NCBI GenBank assembly: GCA_017311315.1
Contig: CM029631.1
Coordinates: 4,867,360-4,931,359 of the forward strand
Origin: Dendrocalamus latiflorus
Taxonomy: Eukaryota > Streptophyta > Magnoliopsida > Poales > Poaceae
DNA length: 64,000 nt
Direction of reading: 5' to 3'
This document shows positions 24,490 to 34,638 of the stretch, one piece after another. The position numbers were made by a program, and so were the translations under genes. The notes beneath the pieces were generated by a model, which did no database searches, was not told where the DNA came from, and saw only the letters and a program-made list of their open reading frames with translations. Positions within the stretch are counted from its first letter, which is position 1; each line of letters opens with the position of its first letter.

Positions 24490-26228
24490 TCATTCACTCA
24501 GAAGTTTCACAAACCTTCTAAAATTCTCGTGCGAGGAGCCCCCTTCACTGATGCACCTGCAAGCGGCATCCTTGAGCGCGCGCACCCTCTCGCCGATCTC
24601 CTCGTCGCCGACGACCTTCTCCACCTTGCTCCTCACCTCCTCCTTCGTCACAACGCCATCCGCGCCCAGCGACACCGCCAGGCCGGTCCTCCACACGTTG
24701 ACGATGTAGCTCTGGTCCAGGAACTGGTCGCAGAAGTATGGCCAGCACAGGAACGGCACGCCGTTCCTCACCCCCTCCATCGTCGAGTTCCACCCGCAGT
24801 GCGACACGAAGCACGCCACCGCACGGTGCGCCAGCACCTGCCATGATATGAAACAAAAGTTAGAGAGACATCACGCCCCGAGATGACTAACGAGCAAGCG
24901 ATGGGACCTGCTGTTGGGAGCACCAGCTGACGAGCATGCCCTTGCCGGCGACGCGGTGCTGAAACTCGTCGAGCCACGCCTTGTTCAGGCCGGTGGTGAA
25001 GTCCGGCCGCACCACCCACAGGAACGGGCTGCCGGTGAGCTCCAGCCCCTCGGCCAGCTCCTGGAACTGGCGCGGGTCGAAGACGGTCATGCTGCCGAAG
25101 GCAACGTACACGACGGATTTGTCGGGCTGCGCGTCGAGCCACTTGAGGCACCTGATGTCCTCCGGCAAGAAGTGCCCGACGGGCTTCCGGAATTCCTGGT
25201 CGGCGAACAGCGGACCGATGGGCAGAATGTTGGGGAAAAGCTTGAACACGGCGGCCTCGGCCTCTTGGAACGAGTTGCACACAACGATCTCGGCGAGTTC
25301 GTTGAGTTTGTTGTTCCGGGACACCAGCTGGAAGATGATGTGCTGCCCGTCGGGGGCGCCGGCGTTGTTCCACGACATCAGCGACGTGTGGATCGGCGGC
25401 GCCCCGGGGGCGAGCTGGAGCATCTCGTCTCGCTTTGGCAAGCCTGCGTTTGATTGTTCATGTGTACTAGTCGCTGAGTGTGTTCAGATGTGTTCAGGGG
25501 CGAATCTAGCGGTGGGGCGGGGGGGCTCGAGCCACCCTATCGCTACCGGACCCTTGGAGCCCCCCTAAAATTTTAGCTATAGATGTATAATGTAGAAGGG
25601 GCTGAGGTTGAGCTGAAGATACTTCAGCCCCTCCAAAAAAATTTTCTAGATCCACCACTGGATGTGCTCATGTGCCATGCCAAGCAATTAGCAAGAAAAG
25701 ATAGAAACGACGGTCGGCCGGTCGGGTCGATCCGAATTTCGTACCCTTTTCGTCGAGGATGCCGTCCTCTATCAGCTGCGGGATCTTGAACATGATCGCG
25801 AGGCACGCCGCGGACGCGCACCAGAACGAGGCCACCCGGATGCCAAGCTTCTTGGCCACCTCGAAAGACCACCCCATGTTCTCGTCGCCGACTAGCCACC
25901 TGACCCTGGGCCTCCCGGCCGCCTCCATCTCCCCGACGAGCCGCTCCAGGTAGACCGGCATGTGCCGCGAGTAGGCGTCGATGAGCTTGTTGAGGTCCTT
26001 GCGGTCCTCATTGTCGGCCAGCCCGTCCGGGATGGACGCCAGGTGGATGCCACGCAGCGCCGCCGCGCCGTCCGCCGGCAGCGCGCCGACCACCAGCGCG
26101 TGGTCGACCTCGGTGTTGACGAAGGTGACCTCGAAGCCCTGGTCGACGAGGCGGTGCGAGAGCTCCATGAGCGGGATGACGTGGCCCTGGCACGGCATGG
26201 GCAGCACGAGGACGTGAGATCTCGCCAT
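24490..26228 (-). CDS. UGT-4: UDP-glycosyltransferase 83A1-like, intact
   Basis: Three exons, 26228-25745, 25443-24908 and 24837-24490, joined in frame by two GT-AG introns (301 and 70 bp), give 455 aa. Catalytic His16 sits in PMPCQGH and partner Asp115 in VGDENM. The PSPG box (residues 335-378) begins WCSQQQ and contains HCGWNS and the terminal DQ. Intron 2 cuts the PSPG box after its sixth residue, a layout shared only with UGT-5 and UGT-7 here. Intron 1 contains a 166-bp hAT miniature (25495-25660). A TATAAG box lies ~70 bp upstream of the ATG. It is the parental copy of pseudogene UGT-6. Probably a cytosolic glucosyltransferase; the acceptor is unknown. Confidence 0.92.
25495..25660. mobile_element. 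hAT-type miniature element in UGT-4 intron 1
   Basis: The ends CAGGGGCGAATC and GATCCACCACTG are imperfect inverted repeats starting CAG and ending CTG. They are flanked by 8-bp near-identical direct repeats GATGTGTT (25487-25494) and GATGTGCT (25661-25668). A related copy in opposite orientation is at 44868-45035. It is absent from the matching intron of UGT-6. Confidence 0.75.
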
Positions 26229-26297
26229 GGGTCTCTCCGTTTCCCTGTGCGCGCAGCAGCACAGGCGCGTGACAATAGTGAAGAGCACTGCCACTGT

Positions 26298-26303
26298 CTT
26301 ATA
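26298..26303 (-). promoter_or_regulatory. TATA box of UGT-4
   Basis: TATAAG on the minus strand, 70 bp before the ATG. The same sequence is preserved in the UGT-6 copy. Confidence 0.5.
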
Positions 26304-26748
26304 CTACAGCCAGAAAAAAAATACGAAAAATCTTATTTCCGCGTGTGTGGCCGATGGCTCGACACGACAGTACGCACACCTCGTAGCGCCATCCGATCGG
26401 CGGTACATCATCGTGAGGCATCGGTGCACGCAAGTAATGGAGCATCACGTTGTCCTTTTTTGTCATATAACAGGGATTTTTTATGACGTGTCTACGTCCT
26501 GAAACAGGATACCATGCAAGATCCCACCGGGCAGCCACAGGGGTGCACTGTGGTCATCGAATCACCATTTTACAATGTGTGGATAGGTGCGTGGAGGTGT
26601 TACGTCAATGACAACCGGGGCTGACTTTTGGTGAAGGCCCACATATCAGCGAATTATAGGTTCTATGTGAAAGAAAGATACCTCGAATAGTTTTTTCAGA
26701 GCAAACCAAAAGAGAGAGTTGAAATTTCGGGAGACGCAGCATCGCTTA

Positions 26749-27330
26749 GGCCCTGTTTGGTACGGCTTCACCAACAGCTTCATGAGCTGTTTTTTTGCCA
26801 AACATCATTTTTGCAAACAGCTTCATGGGTGAAGCTCCTTTTTTTCTGCTCTCACAAAGGAATGGGGAGAGGTGAAGCTGAAAAAAGTAGCTTTTCACAG
26901 CTCTCTCCATCAGGCCTGCAGTCCTAGGAACTCACTGCCCCTCTGGTTCACCAAAATTACACGTATTTGCCACTAGTCCATCTCGTTCATCTCTCCCGTT
27001 CACGAAACATAAACAAGGCACTAATATTGCTTCCTAATGATTTTAATTTTTTTATTTTTTATTTTAATGTTTTAATTCATACTCATTCAAATATATTATT
27101 TTTTAATTCATATGACCATATACAAACATACAACTCCAAATGTTAGAACAAGTCAGGTAGATAGGGGCATCTTGGACAATTGCCCTCTCTCAGCCATGCA
27201 TGAAGCTGTTGGTGAAGCTGTTTTGCCAAACAGCTTTCCAAAACAGATTTAGCTTCATCGGTGAAGCTGCTCGTGAAGCTGAAAAAAAAAACAGGTTTAC
27301 TAGTGAAGCTGAGCTGTGCCAAACGGGGCC
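26749..27330. mobile_element. Tourist-like MITE, TTA TSD, empty site known
   Basis: The left end GGCCCTGTTTGGTACGGC is complementary to the right end (GTGCCAAACGGGGCC), flanked by TTA at 26746-26748 and 27331-27333. The duplicated region at 40680-40730 has the same flanks joined by a single TTA (40704-40706), so this is a genuine insertion made after the duplication. Confidence 0.88.
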
Positions 27331-27689
27331 TTAGTTTAGAACCGTAGCATGGTCTCCTTTATCTCTTTTTATCCGGCAGCTACCGATATTTTGGCTCAAA
27401 GCAGTGGACACGAGTGTGTTCGTCTTGGTTTAACCCAAGTCGACATCCATGCGGACAAAGAGATAACTCCAGTGTAGTATGTTAATCAAAGTAAGCGGAA
27501 GATATTGGCGCGATGTTAACTCCAGTGAAGATATGCGCGAACCAGAGCATGCGGAAGATATTGGCGCTTTCCGAAACTCTGCGCTGGTTGCCGTGCCAAG
27601 GATAGGAAAGAGACAACGCGACTGTCGTGCTTGCACGTGCCGTGACTCGTGAGGAAGCAGCAGTAGCGTACAGAGTTCGAACTGTCTCT

Positions 27690-27790
27690 AGTCGTGCGCG
27701 CGGCGTGGCCTACACGTCAAGGAGGCTCGAGGAGACCGAGTGGAAGGCGGCGTTGGTCCCGTTGCTGCGTGACGGAGCCGGGGAGGAACA
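27690..27790 (+). pseudogene. Unrecognised exon fragment (deleted copy)
   Basis: This matches 45046-45215 (TCAAGGAGGCTCGAGGAGACC, then GAGTGGAAGGCGGCG) but lacks about 44 bp between these blocks. See the longer copy for the reading frame. Confidence 0.45.
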
Positions 27791-28210
27791 AAAGTTGTAA
27801 ATTTGAATAATATACGTCCTGCTCATTTTAGTTTGAGTTTCTAATTTATAATTTATTTTTCATATTTTTTTAAAATTTATTTTTTTGACTTTTTAATTTT
27901 TCTTGAGCTTTTTTTGCCGATTCTTTTTTTCGTATTCATTTGCGTTGTCCGCGATGGACTAACATATTTTTTTCTATTTTTTTAATTTAGTTACGTCAAA
28001 TAAGTCACCATCAGCTACAGTGTAATTTCAGTTAACTACAGTACAATTTCAACCATAAGATAACTTATTTCAGCAAAACTAAACGGCACCATACTGTAGC
28101 TACATATGAATGTGCAAACGATTCCTTTGAGCTCGTGTAACCTTAGGGAAATCGTCGCTCGACGCAGCAAAACTAATTAAGCACAGTATGGTACTCCAAC
28201 TCGGAATCGG

Positions 28211-30822
28211 TCATTCACTCAGGAGGTCCACAAATCTCCTGAAATTCTCGTACGAGGAGCCGCCCTCACTGATGCACCTGCAGGCCGTATCCTTGAATGA
28301 CCGTGCTCTCTCCCTGATTTCAGCGTCGCCAACGACCTGCTCCACCTTGCTGCTCACCTCCTCCTTCGTCACAATGCCGTCCACGCCGGGCGACACCGCC
28401 AGGCCGGTCCTCCACACGTTGGTGATGTAGCTCCGGTCCAGGAACTGGTCGCAGAAGTAGGGCCAGCACAGGAACGGCACGCCGTTCCTCACCCCCTCCA
28501 TCGTCGAGTTCCACCCGCAGTGCGACACGAAGCACGCCACCGCACGGTGAGCCAGAACCTGTCGAAATGAACCAGAATCATCACCCTTTTGACATCAAAC
28601 ACGCGAGACGGCCGGATGACGCACTAACAAGTTGCCCGGGTGCAGATGAGCATGACAGTTTATGGGTTTAACATGACCTGCTGCTGGGAGCACCAGCTGA
28701 CGATCATGCCCTTGCCGGCGACGCGTTGCTGGAACTCGTCGAGCCACGCCTTTCTCAGGCCGGGGGTGAAGTCCGGCCGCACCACCCACAGGAACGGGCG
28801 GCCGGTGAGCTCCAGCCCCTCGGCGAGCTCTTGGAACTGGCGCGGGTCGAAGATGGCCATGCTGCCGAAGGCCACGTACACGACGGAGTTGTCCGGCTGC
28901 GCGTCGATCCATTTCAGGCACCTCTTGTCCTCCGGCAAGAAGTGGCCGATGGGCCTCTGGAACTCCCGGTCGCCCAACAGCGGGCCGATGGGCAGTATGT
29001 TGGGGAAGAGCTTGAACACGCCGGCCTCGGCCTCGTGGAACGAGTTGCAGACGACCATCTCGGCGAGGTCGTTGACCTTGTTGTTCCGGACCACCAGCTG
29101 GAAGATGATGTGCTGCCCGTCGGGGGCGCCGGCGTTGTTCCACGAAAGCTGCGACGTGTGGAGCGGCGGCATCCCGGGGGCGAGCCGCAGCGTCTCCTGC
29201 CGCTCTGGCCATCCTGCGGTTATTCGATCTCGCCTGTGAGAAAGCAACAAGAGTGCGCTACAAATTGGCAATTTCACGTCCATAGGCCAGTCCTGACCGT
29301 TGTTTCTCGGTTGCAACATGCTCAAATGCATTAAGGCCTCGTTCCAAATGACTTTAACTTTTGTTTTTTATTTGACTTATTTAAGTCAGAACTCACTTCA
29401 ACGTATCAGCTTTTAATTTTGGTTTACTTTGGTTTTTTTAGCTTTGTTTGGATTTTTCTTTTTTTTCTCTTTATTCTTTTGTATTATCCATTACGATATA
29501 ATGTTTTTTTTTCTTATTTTCGTTTTAATTGAATAACTCAGAAAAAGCTAACAGTCGGTATAATATAATTTTAGCCAAAATCTAACAGCCAAAGCTACAA
29601 GTCAAAAGTTTAAACTCTTTGAAACGCAGTAAATAACTTGTGTTTGTATACTGTGTAAGAGCAAGTCTAATTGAGCATAGGTCCAACAAAAAAGTTCGTT
29701 AAAGCCCCAATCAAAATTGCTTCGATTATAATAGTTAATGGGTTGAGAATTAAAATGAGTCTATTTTGAGTGAAAAAATATTAACGAGGCTCGGCTCGAT
29801 AGTGGCTCGTTAGCTCGAATTTAAAATAACCACTTAAATAATAAATAAAATAATTTTATGTTGAAATATGTCAATTTCAAAATGAGCTCGCTCGTTAATC
29901 TTATGTGGTGATCATTTGGGCTTATTTTTTGTGGCTTATGGCTGAAAAAGAATACTGTAGCTGACAGAAGCTTATTTAGCATAATTAAATTTAAAAAATT
30001 AAAAAAATATAAAAAAATATGTTAGCTCATTACATATAATACAAACAAATACGGAAAAAAAGAAATTCTTACGAGTGGTTTAATTCTTACGAGCCTTAAA
30101 GAAATATGCCTACTTCTTACGAGGTAGCCGGTCCTAATTGAGCAGTTATAATATGCCTACTTCTGTACTACCAGCCTTAAAGAAATTTTTAACAGAGAGA
30201 CCAGATCTAGCAACCATTGACCACTGACCAGTGCAAAGTTCAGGTAGATGTTTATTCAATATCTAAATGAAAAGCACGGCAACGAGTTGTTTAATTCTTA
30301 CGAGGCACGAAGAAGCAAGAACAGTGGAATTTGCCTACCCTTCTCGTTCAGGACTCCGTCCTCAATCAACTTGGGGATCTTGAGCATGATGGCGAAGCAC
30401 GCCGCGGACGCGGGCCAGAAGGAGGCGACCCGGATGCCGAGCTTCTTGGCGACCTCGAAGGACCACCCCATGTTGACGTCGCCCACGAGCCACCTGACCT
30501 TGGGCCTCCCGGCCGCCTCCATCTCCCCGACGAGCTTCTCCAGGTACCCCGGCATGTGCCGCGTGTAGGCGTCGATGAGCTTGTTGAGGTCCTTGCGGTC
30601 CTCGTCGTCGGCCAGCCCGTCCGGGATGGACGCCAGGTGGATGCCACGCAGCGCCGCCGCGCCGTCCGCCGGCAGCGCGCCGACCACCAGCGCGTGGTCG
30701 ACCTCGGTGTTGACGAAGGTGACCTCGAAGCCGTGGTCGACCAGGCGGTGAGAGAGCTCCATGAGCGGGATGACGTGGCCCTGGCACGGCATGGGCAGCA
30801 CGAGGACGTGAGCCTTGGTCAT
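28211..30822 (-). CDS. UGT-5: UDP-glycosyltransferase 83A1-like, intact
   Basis: Exons 30822-30339, 29213-28678 and 28558-28211 give 455 aa; the introns are 1,125 and 119 bp, both GT-AG and in the same positions as in UGT-4. The start is the ATG before AHVLVLPMPCQGH. His16 is the presumed catalytic base. The PSPG box is complete (WCSQQQ at the end of exon 2, then HCGWNS and DQ in exon 3). It differs from UGT-7 at only about 12 of 455 residues, five of them in exon 3 (for example SPGVDG against SPDADG). Intron 1 holds AT-rich MITE sequence, including a 29905-30124 segment missing from UGT-7. A TATAAG box with a (AG)30 tract directly upstream forms the promoter. It is likely a cytosolic glucosyltransferase. 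Confidence 0.93.
29907..30062. repeat. AT-rich MITE-like insertion in UGT-5 intron 1
   Basis: It shares its sequence with 16397-16570 and, inverted, with 27820-28090 and 45240-45510. It is absent at the matching place in UGT-7 intron 1 (about 47338), so it was gained, or lost in the other copy, after duplication. Confidence 0.5.
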
Positions 30823-30921
30823 GGCTCCCTGACCTCTCTTTCTCTCTATAATCTGAGGTGGAGGCAAGGGCAGTGGCGAGCTGGCTGAATGGCAAATGGG
30901 CAAGCACTGCATGCCACCTTT

Positions 30922-30927
30922 CTTATA
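30922..30927 (-). promoter_or_regulatory. TATA box of UGT-5
   Basis: TATAAG on the minus strand about 100 bp before the ATG, directly followed on its upstream side by the AG/CT microsatellite. The same arrangement is found in UGT-7. Confidence 0.55.
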
Positions 30928-30928
30928 G

Positions 30929-30930
<2 letters not shown>

Positions 30931-30990
<60 letters not shown>
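30931..30990. repeat. (AG)30 microsatellite in the UGT-5 promoter
   Basis: Sixty bases of uninterrupted AG, read as CT on the gene strand, next to the TATA box. The UGT-7 copy has only about 25 bases. Confidence 0.9.
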
Positions 30991-30995
<5 letters not shown>

Positions 30996-31030
30996 ACATG
31001 AGAAAAAGGCCAAGGGATTATTCTGGCTCA

Positions 31031-32866
31031 CATGCTGCTAGCGCTGACCTCACATCACATGGGTAACTATTGTATAAATTAGTCGACGTGATCTACAAGC
31101 CCACAAGTCAAGCATATGTGACCAGCAATAAGCCAATAACAATTCACTGTAGTATTCATCTGATGCAGGCAGTGTTTGGCACCTTGTCAAAGAAGTCACA
31201 GCTCGTGAAGTGTTGATCGCGAGGAGTTGCTTCCCACTGACGCTGGTGGTACTAACCGGTCCAGGTCTGATAGCATTAATTAACGTGAAGTTCGTACTAA
31301 ACCGCTTTCAATGTGGTAGTGCTCGCCGGCTTCCCACTAACGCTGATGCCAAGTCTACTAACTCACGTCACATGCACGAATTGAAGGTCATCGTCCGTCG
31401 TATTAGAAGTTTAAAACTGGATAATGATATGCTTCATGATTGATCGCGTGTCAATATCGGTGATTATGCATTATAAGTTGATTTTGATTTGCAACATTTT
31501 CCGGTATCAATCATGAATGCTTCGTGATTGATTTGCTTGAAAATCTCATCTATTTCAGCCATATTTTCGGCAAAAGAAATTTGTTTGCCATTGCTTCACA
31601 ATGTTAGCTTCCGGAGTCACTCGACAAGACCAAAGAGTCCAAAGAAAGTAATTATCCGTTCAAGAACTCTTCTTCTGGCATCAGTGTCTCGCTATTCCAT
31701 ATTTCCATGCACGAAAAACTTGAGAACCAAAAGGGAGCATTCAACCATTCGGCCCTCGTGGGAACACTTTGCGAACATACCGAATGGCAATAAGTCGATA
31801 AATTATTTCAAAAAAATTATCTTGATAAGTTATTTCAAAACGATATGGAGATATTATTCTATTTTATTTATTTAAGAAAAGCTATAATCTATAAGTCGAG
31901 CCATCTTCTTTGACTTTTGGTGCCTCAGGCTCTCCATGCAATTGGGGGGAAGATCCTGTACAAATTTAATGATCCCTTTTCTAAATAAACCGAAAGTTGG
32001 TTGTCACAGCATGCATGTATAAGAAGACAAATCAAGGGCAACCTTCGTCACATTTTGATATTTAGCATGCATGCGAATGAAGGTGATCGCTGCTCCAATA
32101 AAAGGAAACAAATGAAACAAAACCAAAAGCTTGATCAACGTGCTCTCTGACCAAGAGCTGAACATGTTAATAATGAATCCATAAGAAAAAAAATAACACC
32201 TGAAAGAAGACCAAGTACTGTGCAGATAAATTATTGAGCATCATACATTTCTTGGTCCTTAACTGATGAGGTAGTACATTTGATGCGTGCTCAAATGAAA
32301 AATTCAGAAATCTGATCACTGCCAGCAGCTTTCTGAGACAGCAAAAATTCTAAGTTTTTTTCGACTTTCAGCCGGTTTATGCTTGTACTGTCTACAATAA
32401 CTAGTTTTTAAACAGTGTGTTTTTCAAAGCAGGGTCAACAGGAAGATTACAGTAAAAAGTGTACTGAGTTTAGCTGTATTGGCCAAAATCACATGCAATT
32501 ATTTTTTGTGCACACTACTTCTCGTGAACAATCAGAATTCAAATATTTAAACCATAAGTCATAAGCTATCAGCCTAAAAGAATCCCCCCGATATCTCACA
32601 TATAGAGTATGGACGCATCCAGATTAGCGCTTTGTACTGCCTGGACGAGGGGGGCCAAAATAGTTCATCGCCAAACCCATAACAGCAAACCTGGCAATGT
32701 TACGAATTTTGGTGAATTCTTACTAGCCACAGATAAAATGACATAGAGAAACATTCTGATTTTCAGAAAGAAAGAAACTATTTCTTAACTTGAAGGAAAT
32801 TAAGGGGAAAAAACCAAAATAGAGGCAACCTAATTACATGAGGAAGTTGATTTCCTATTTTTGCTG
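31031..32866. other. UGT-5 upstream flank, shared with UGT-7
   Basis: No gene is seen. It aligns with 48980-51586, the flank of UGT-7, with small indels and with two larger insertions in the other copy (49236-49790 and about 50145-50425). It ends exactly at the duplication junction. Confidence 0.6.
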
Positions 32867-33699
32867 AACAGCGGACCGATGGGCAGAATGTTGGGGAAAA
32901 GCTTGAACACGGTGGCCTCGGCCTCTTGGAACGAGTTGCACACAACGATCTCGGCGAGTTCGTTGAGCTTGTTGTTCTGGGACACCAGCTGGAAGATGAT
33001 GTGCTGCCCGTCGGGGGCGCCGGCGTTGTTCCACGACATCAGCGACGTGTGGATCGGCGGCGCCCCGGGGGCGAGCTGGAGCATCTCGACTCGCTTTGGC
33101 AAGCCTGCGTTTGATTGTTCATGTGTACTAGTCGCTGAGTGTGTTCAGATGTGCCATGCCAAGCAAGTAGCAAGAAAAGATAGAAACGACGGTCGGGTCG
33201 ATCCTAATTTCGTACCCTTTTCGTCGAGGATGCCGTCCTCTATCAGCTGCGGGATCTTGAACATGATCGCGAGGCACGCCGCGGACGCGCACTAGAACGA
33301 GGCCACCCAGATGCCAAGCTTCTTGGCCACCTCGAAAGACCACCCCATGTTCTCGTCGCCGATGAGCCACCTGACCTTGGGCCTCCCGTTCGCCTCCATC
33401 TCCTCGACGAGCCGCTCCAGGTAGCCCGGCATGTGCCGCGAGTAAGCGTCGATGAGCTTGTTGAGGTCCTTGCGGTCCTCGTCGTCGGCCATCCCGTCCG
33501 GGATGGACGCCAGGTGGATGCCACGCAGCGAAGCTGCACCGTCCGCCGGTAGCGCGCCGACCACCAGCGCGTGGTCGACCTCGGTGTTGACGAAGGTGAC
33601 CTCGAAGCCCTAGTCGACGAGGCGGTGCGAGAGCTCCATGAGCGGGATGACGTGCCCCTGGCACGGCATGGGCAGCATGAGGACGTGAGATCTCGCCAT
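32867..33699 (-). pseudogene. UGT-6: 3'-truncated copy of UGT-4
   Basis: Exon 1 (33699-33216) and the first ~80 codons of exon 2 (33104-32867) are nearly identical to UGT-4, with the same splice sites. Homology ends abruptly inside exon 2 at the tandem-duplication junction, so the PSPG box and exon 3 were never present. Two nonsense codons have appeared: TAG at 33610-33612 in place of a Gln, and TAG at 33292-33294 in place of a Trp. The catalytic-histidine motif PMPCQGH remains. Intron 1 lacks the hAT miniature found in UGT-4. The original promoter is interrupted ~230 bp upstream by the MULE. It is non-functional. Confidence 0.92.
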
Positions 33700-33931
33700 G
33701 GGTCTCCTGTTTCCCTGTGCGCGCAGCAGCACAGGAGTGTGACAATAGTGAAGAGCACCGCCACTGTCTTATACTACAGCCAGAAAAAAATACAAAAAAA
33801 ACTTATTTCCGCGTGTGTGGCCGATGGCTTGACACGACAGTACGCACACCTCGTAGAGCCATCAGATCGGCGGTACATCATCGTGAGGCATCGGTGCACG
33901 CAAGTAATGGAGCAGCACGTTGTCCTTTTTT

Positions 33932-34064
33932 GAATTTTTGGTACGGATAATCCGTTTTTTATTCGTAAATACATAAATATACCCACGAGAATTTTTTTTA
34001 CAAAAATAGTCTCCAGTCCCCCCCATTGGGCGACTTCTTCCTTTCGCCCAACCGGGAGGCGACA
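33932..34064 (+). repeat. Left terminal inverted repeat of the MULE
   Basis: It matches the complement of 40057-40190 almost base for base. It includes GGATAATCCG, itself a short palindrome, close to the tip. Confidence 0.9.
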
Positions 34065-34638
34065 TTTAGGGAATATGTAAACCGTTGGGCGACTTATGCA
34101 GTCGCTGTACGGTTGAGCGACTGCAATTGCAGTCGCCCAATGGTAGAGCGACAGGGGTGGATATTCCACCGTCCGCCCACTACCCCTACCACTTTTCTCT
34201 CGTTCTGCCCAGAGAACTACTTTTCCCTCATTTTGCCTAGAGAGCTAAAGAGAAGAAACGAGAGAAGAAGAAAAGAGGAGGAAGGGGAAGAAAAGAAGGG
34301 GAGAAGAGAGGGAGGAGGGGAAGAAAAGGAGGGGAGGGGAGAAGAGAAGGAGAGGAGAACAGGGTTGAAGGAGGAGGTGAAGGAGGAAGAAGGAGTCCAA
34401 GCTATTCCAACGATTTGGATCCAGATATTTTTGTTAATTATGTTGTATTTACACTATTATTTAGATGAAATATTGGTGTTAGTAAAAATTGTAGATGTAG
34501 TATACATTTTGTAGTATGGAATATTTTGTAGTCTAGAAATTTTACTACCCTTTTTAGTATAGAAAGTTTAGTTTAGTGTTGTACGATGTTATTTGACATG
34601 TCGTAAATTTCAATCATACATGTAGGGATACATCATTA

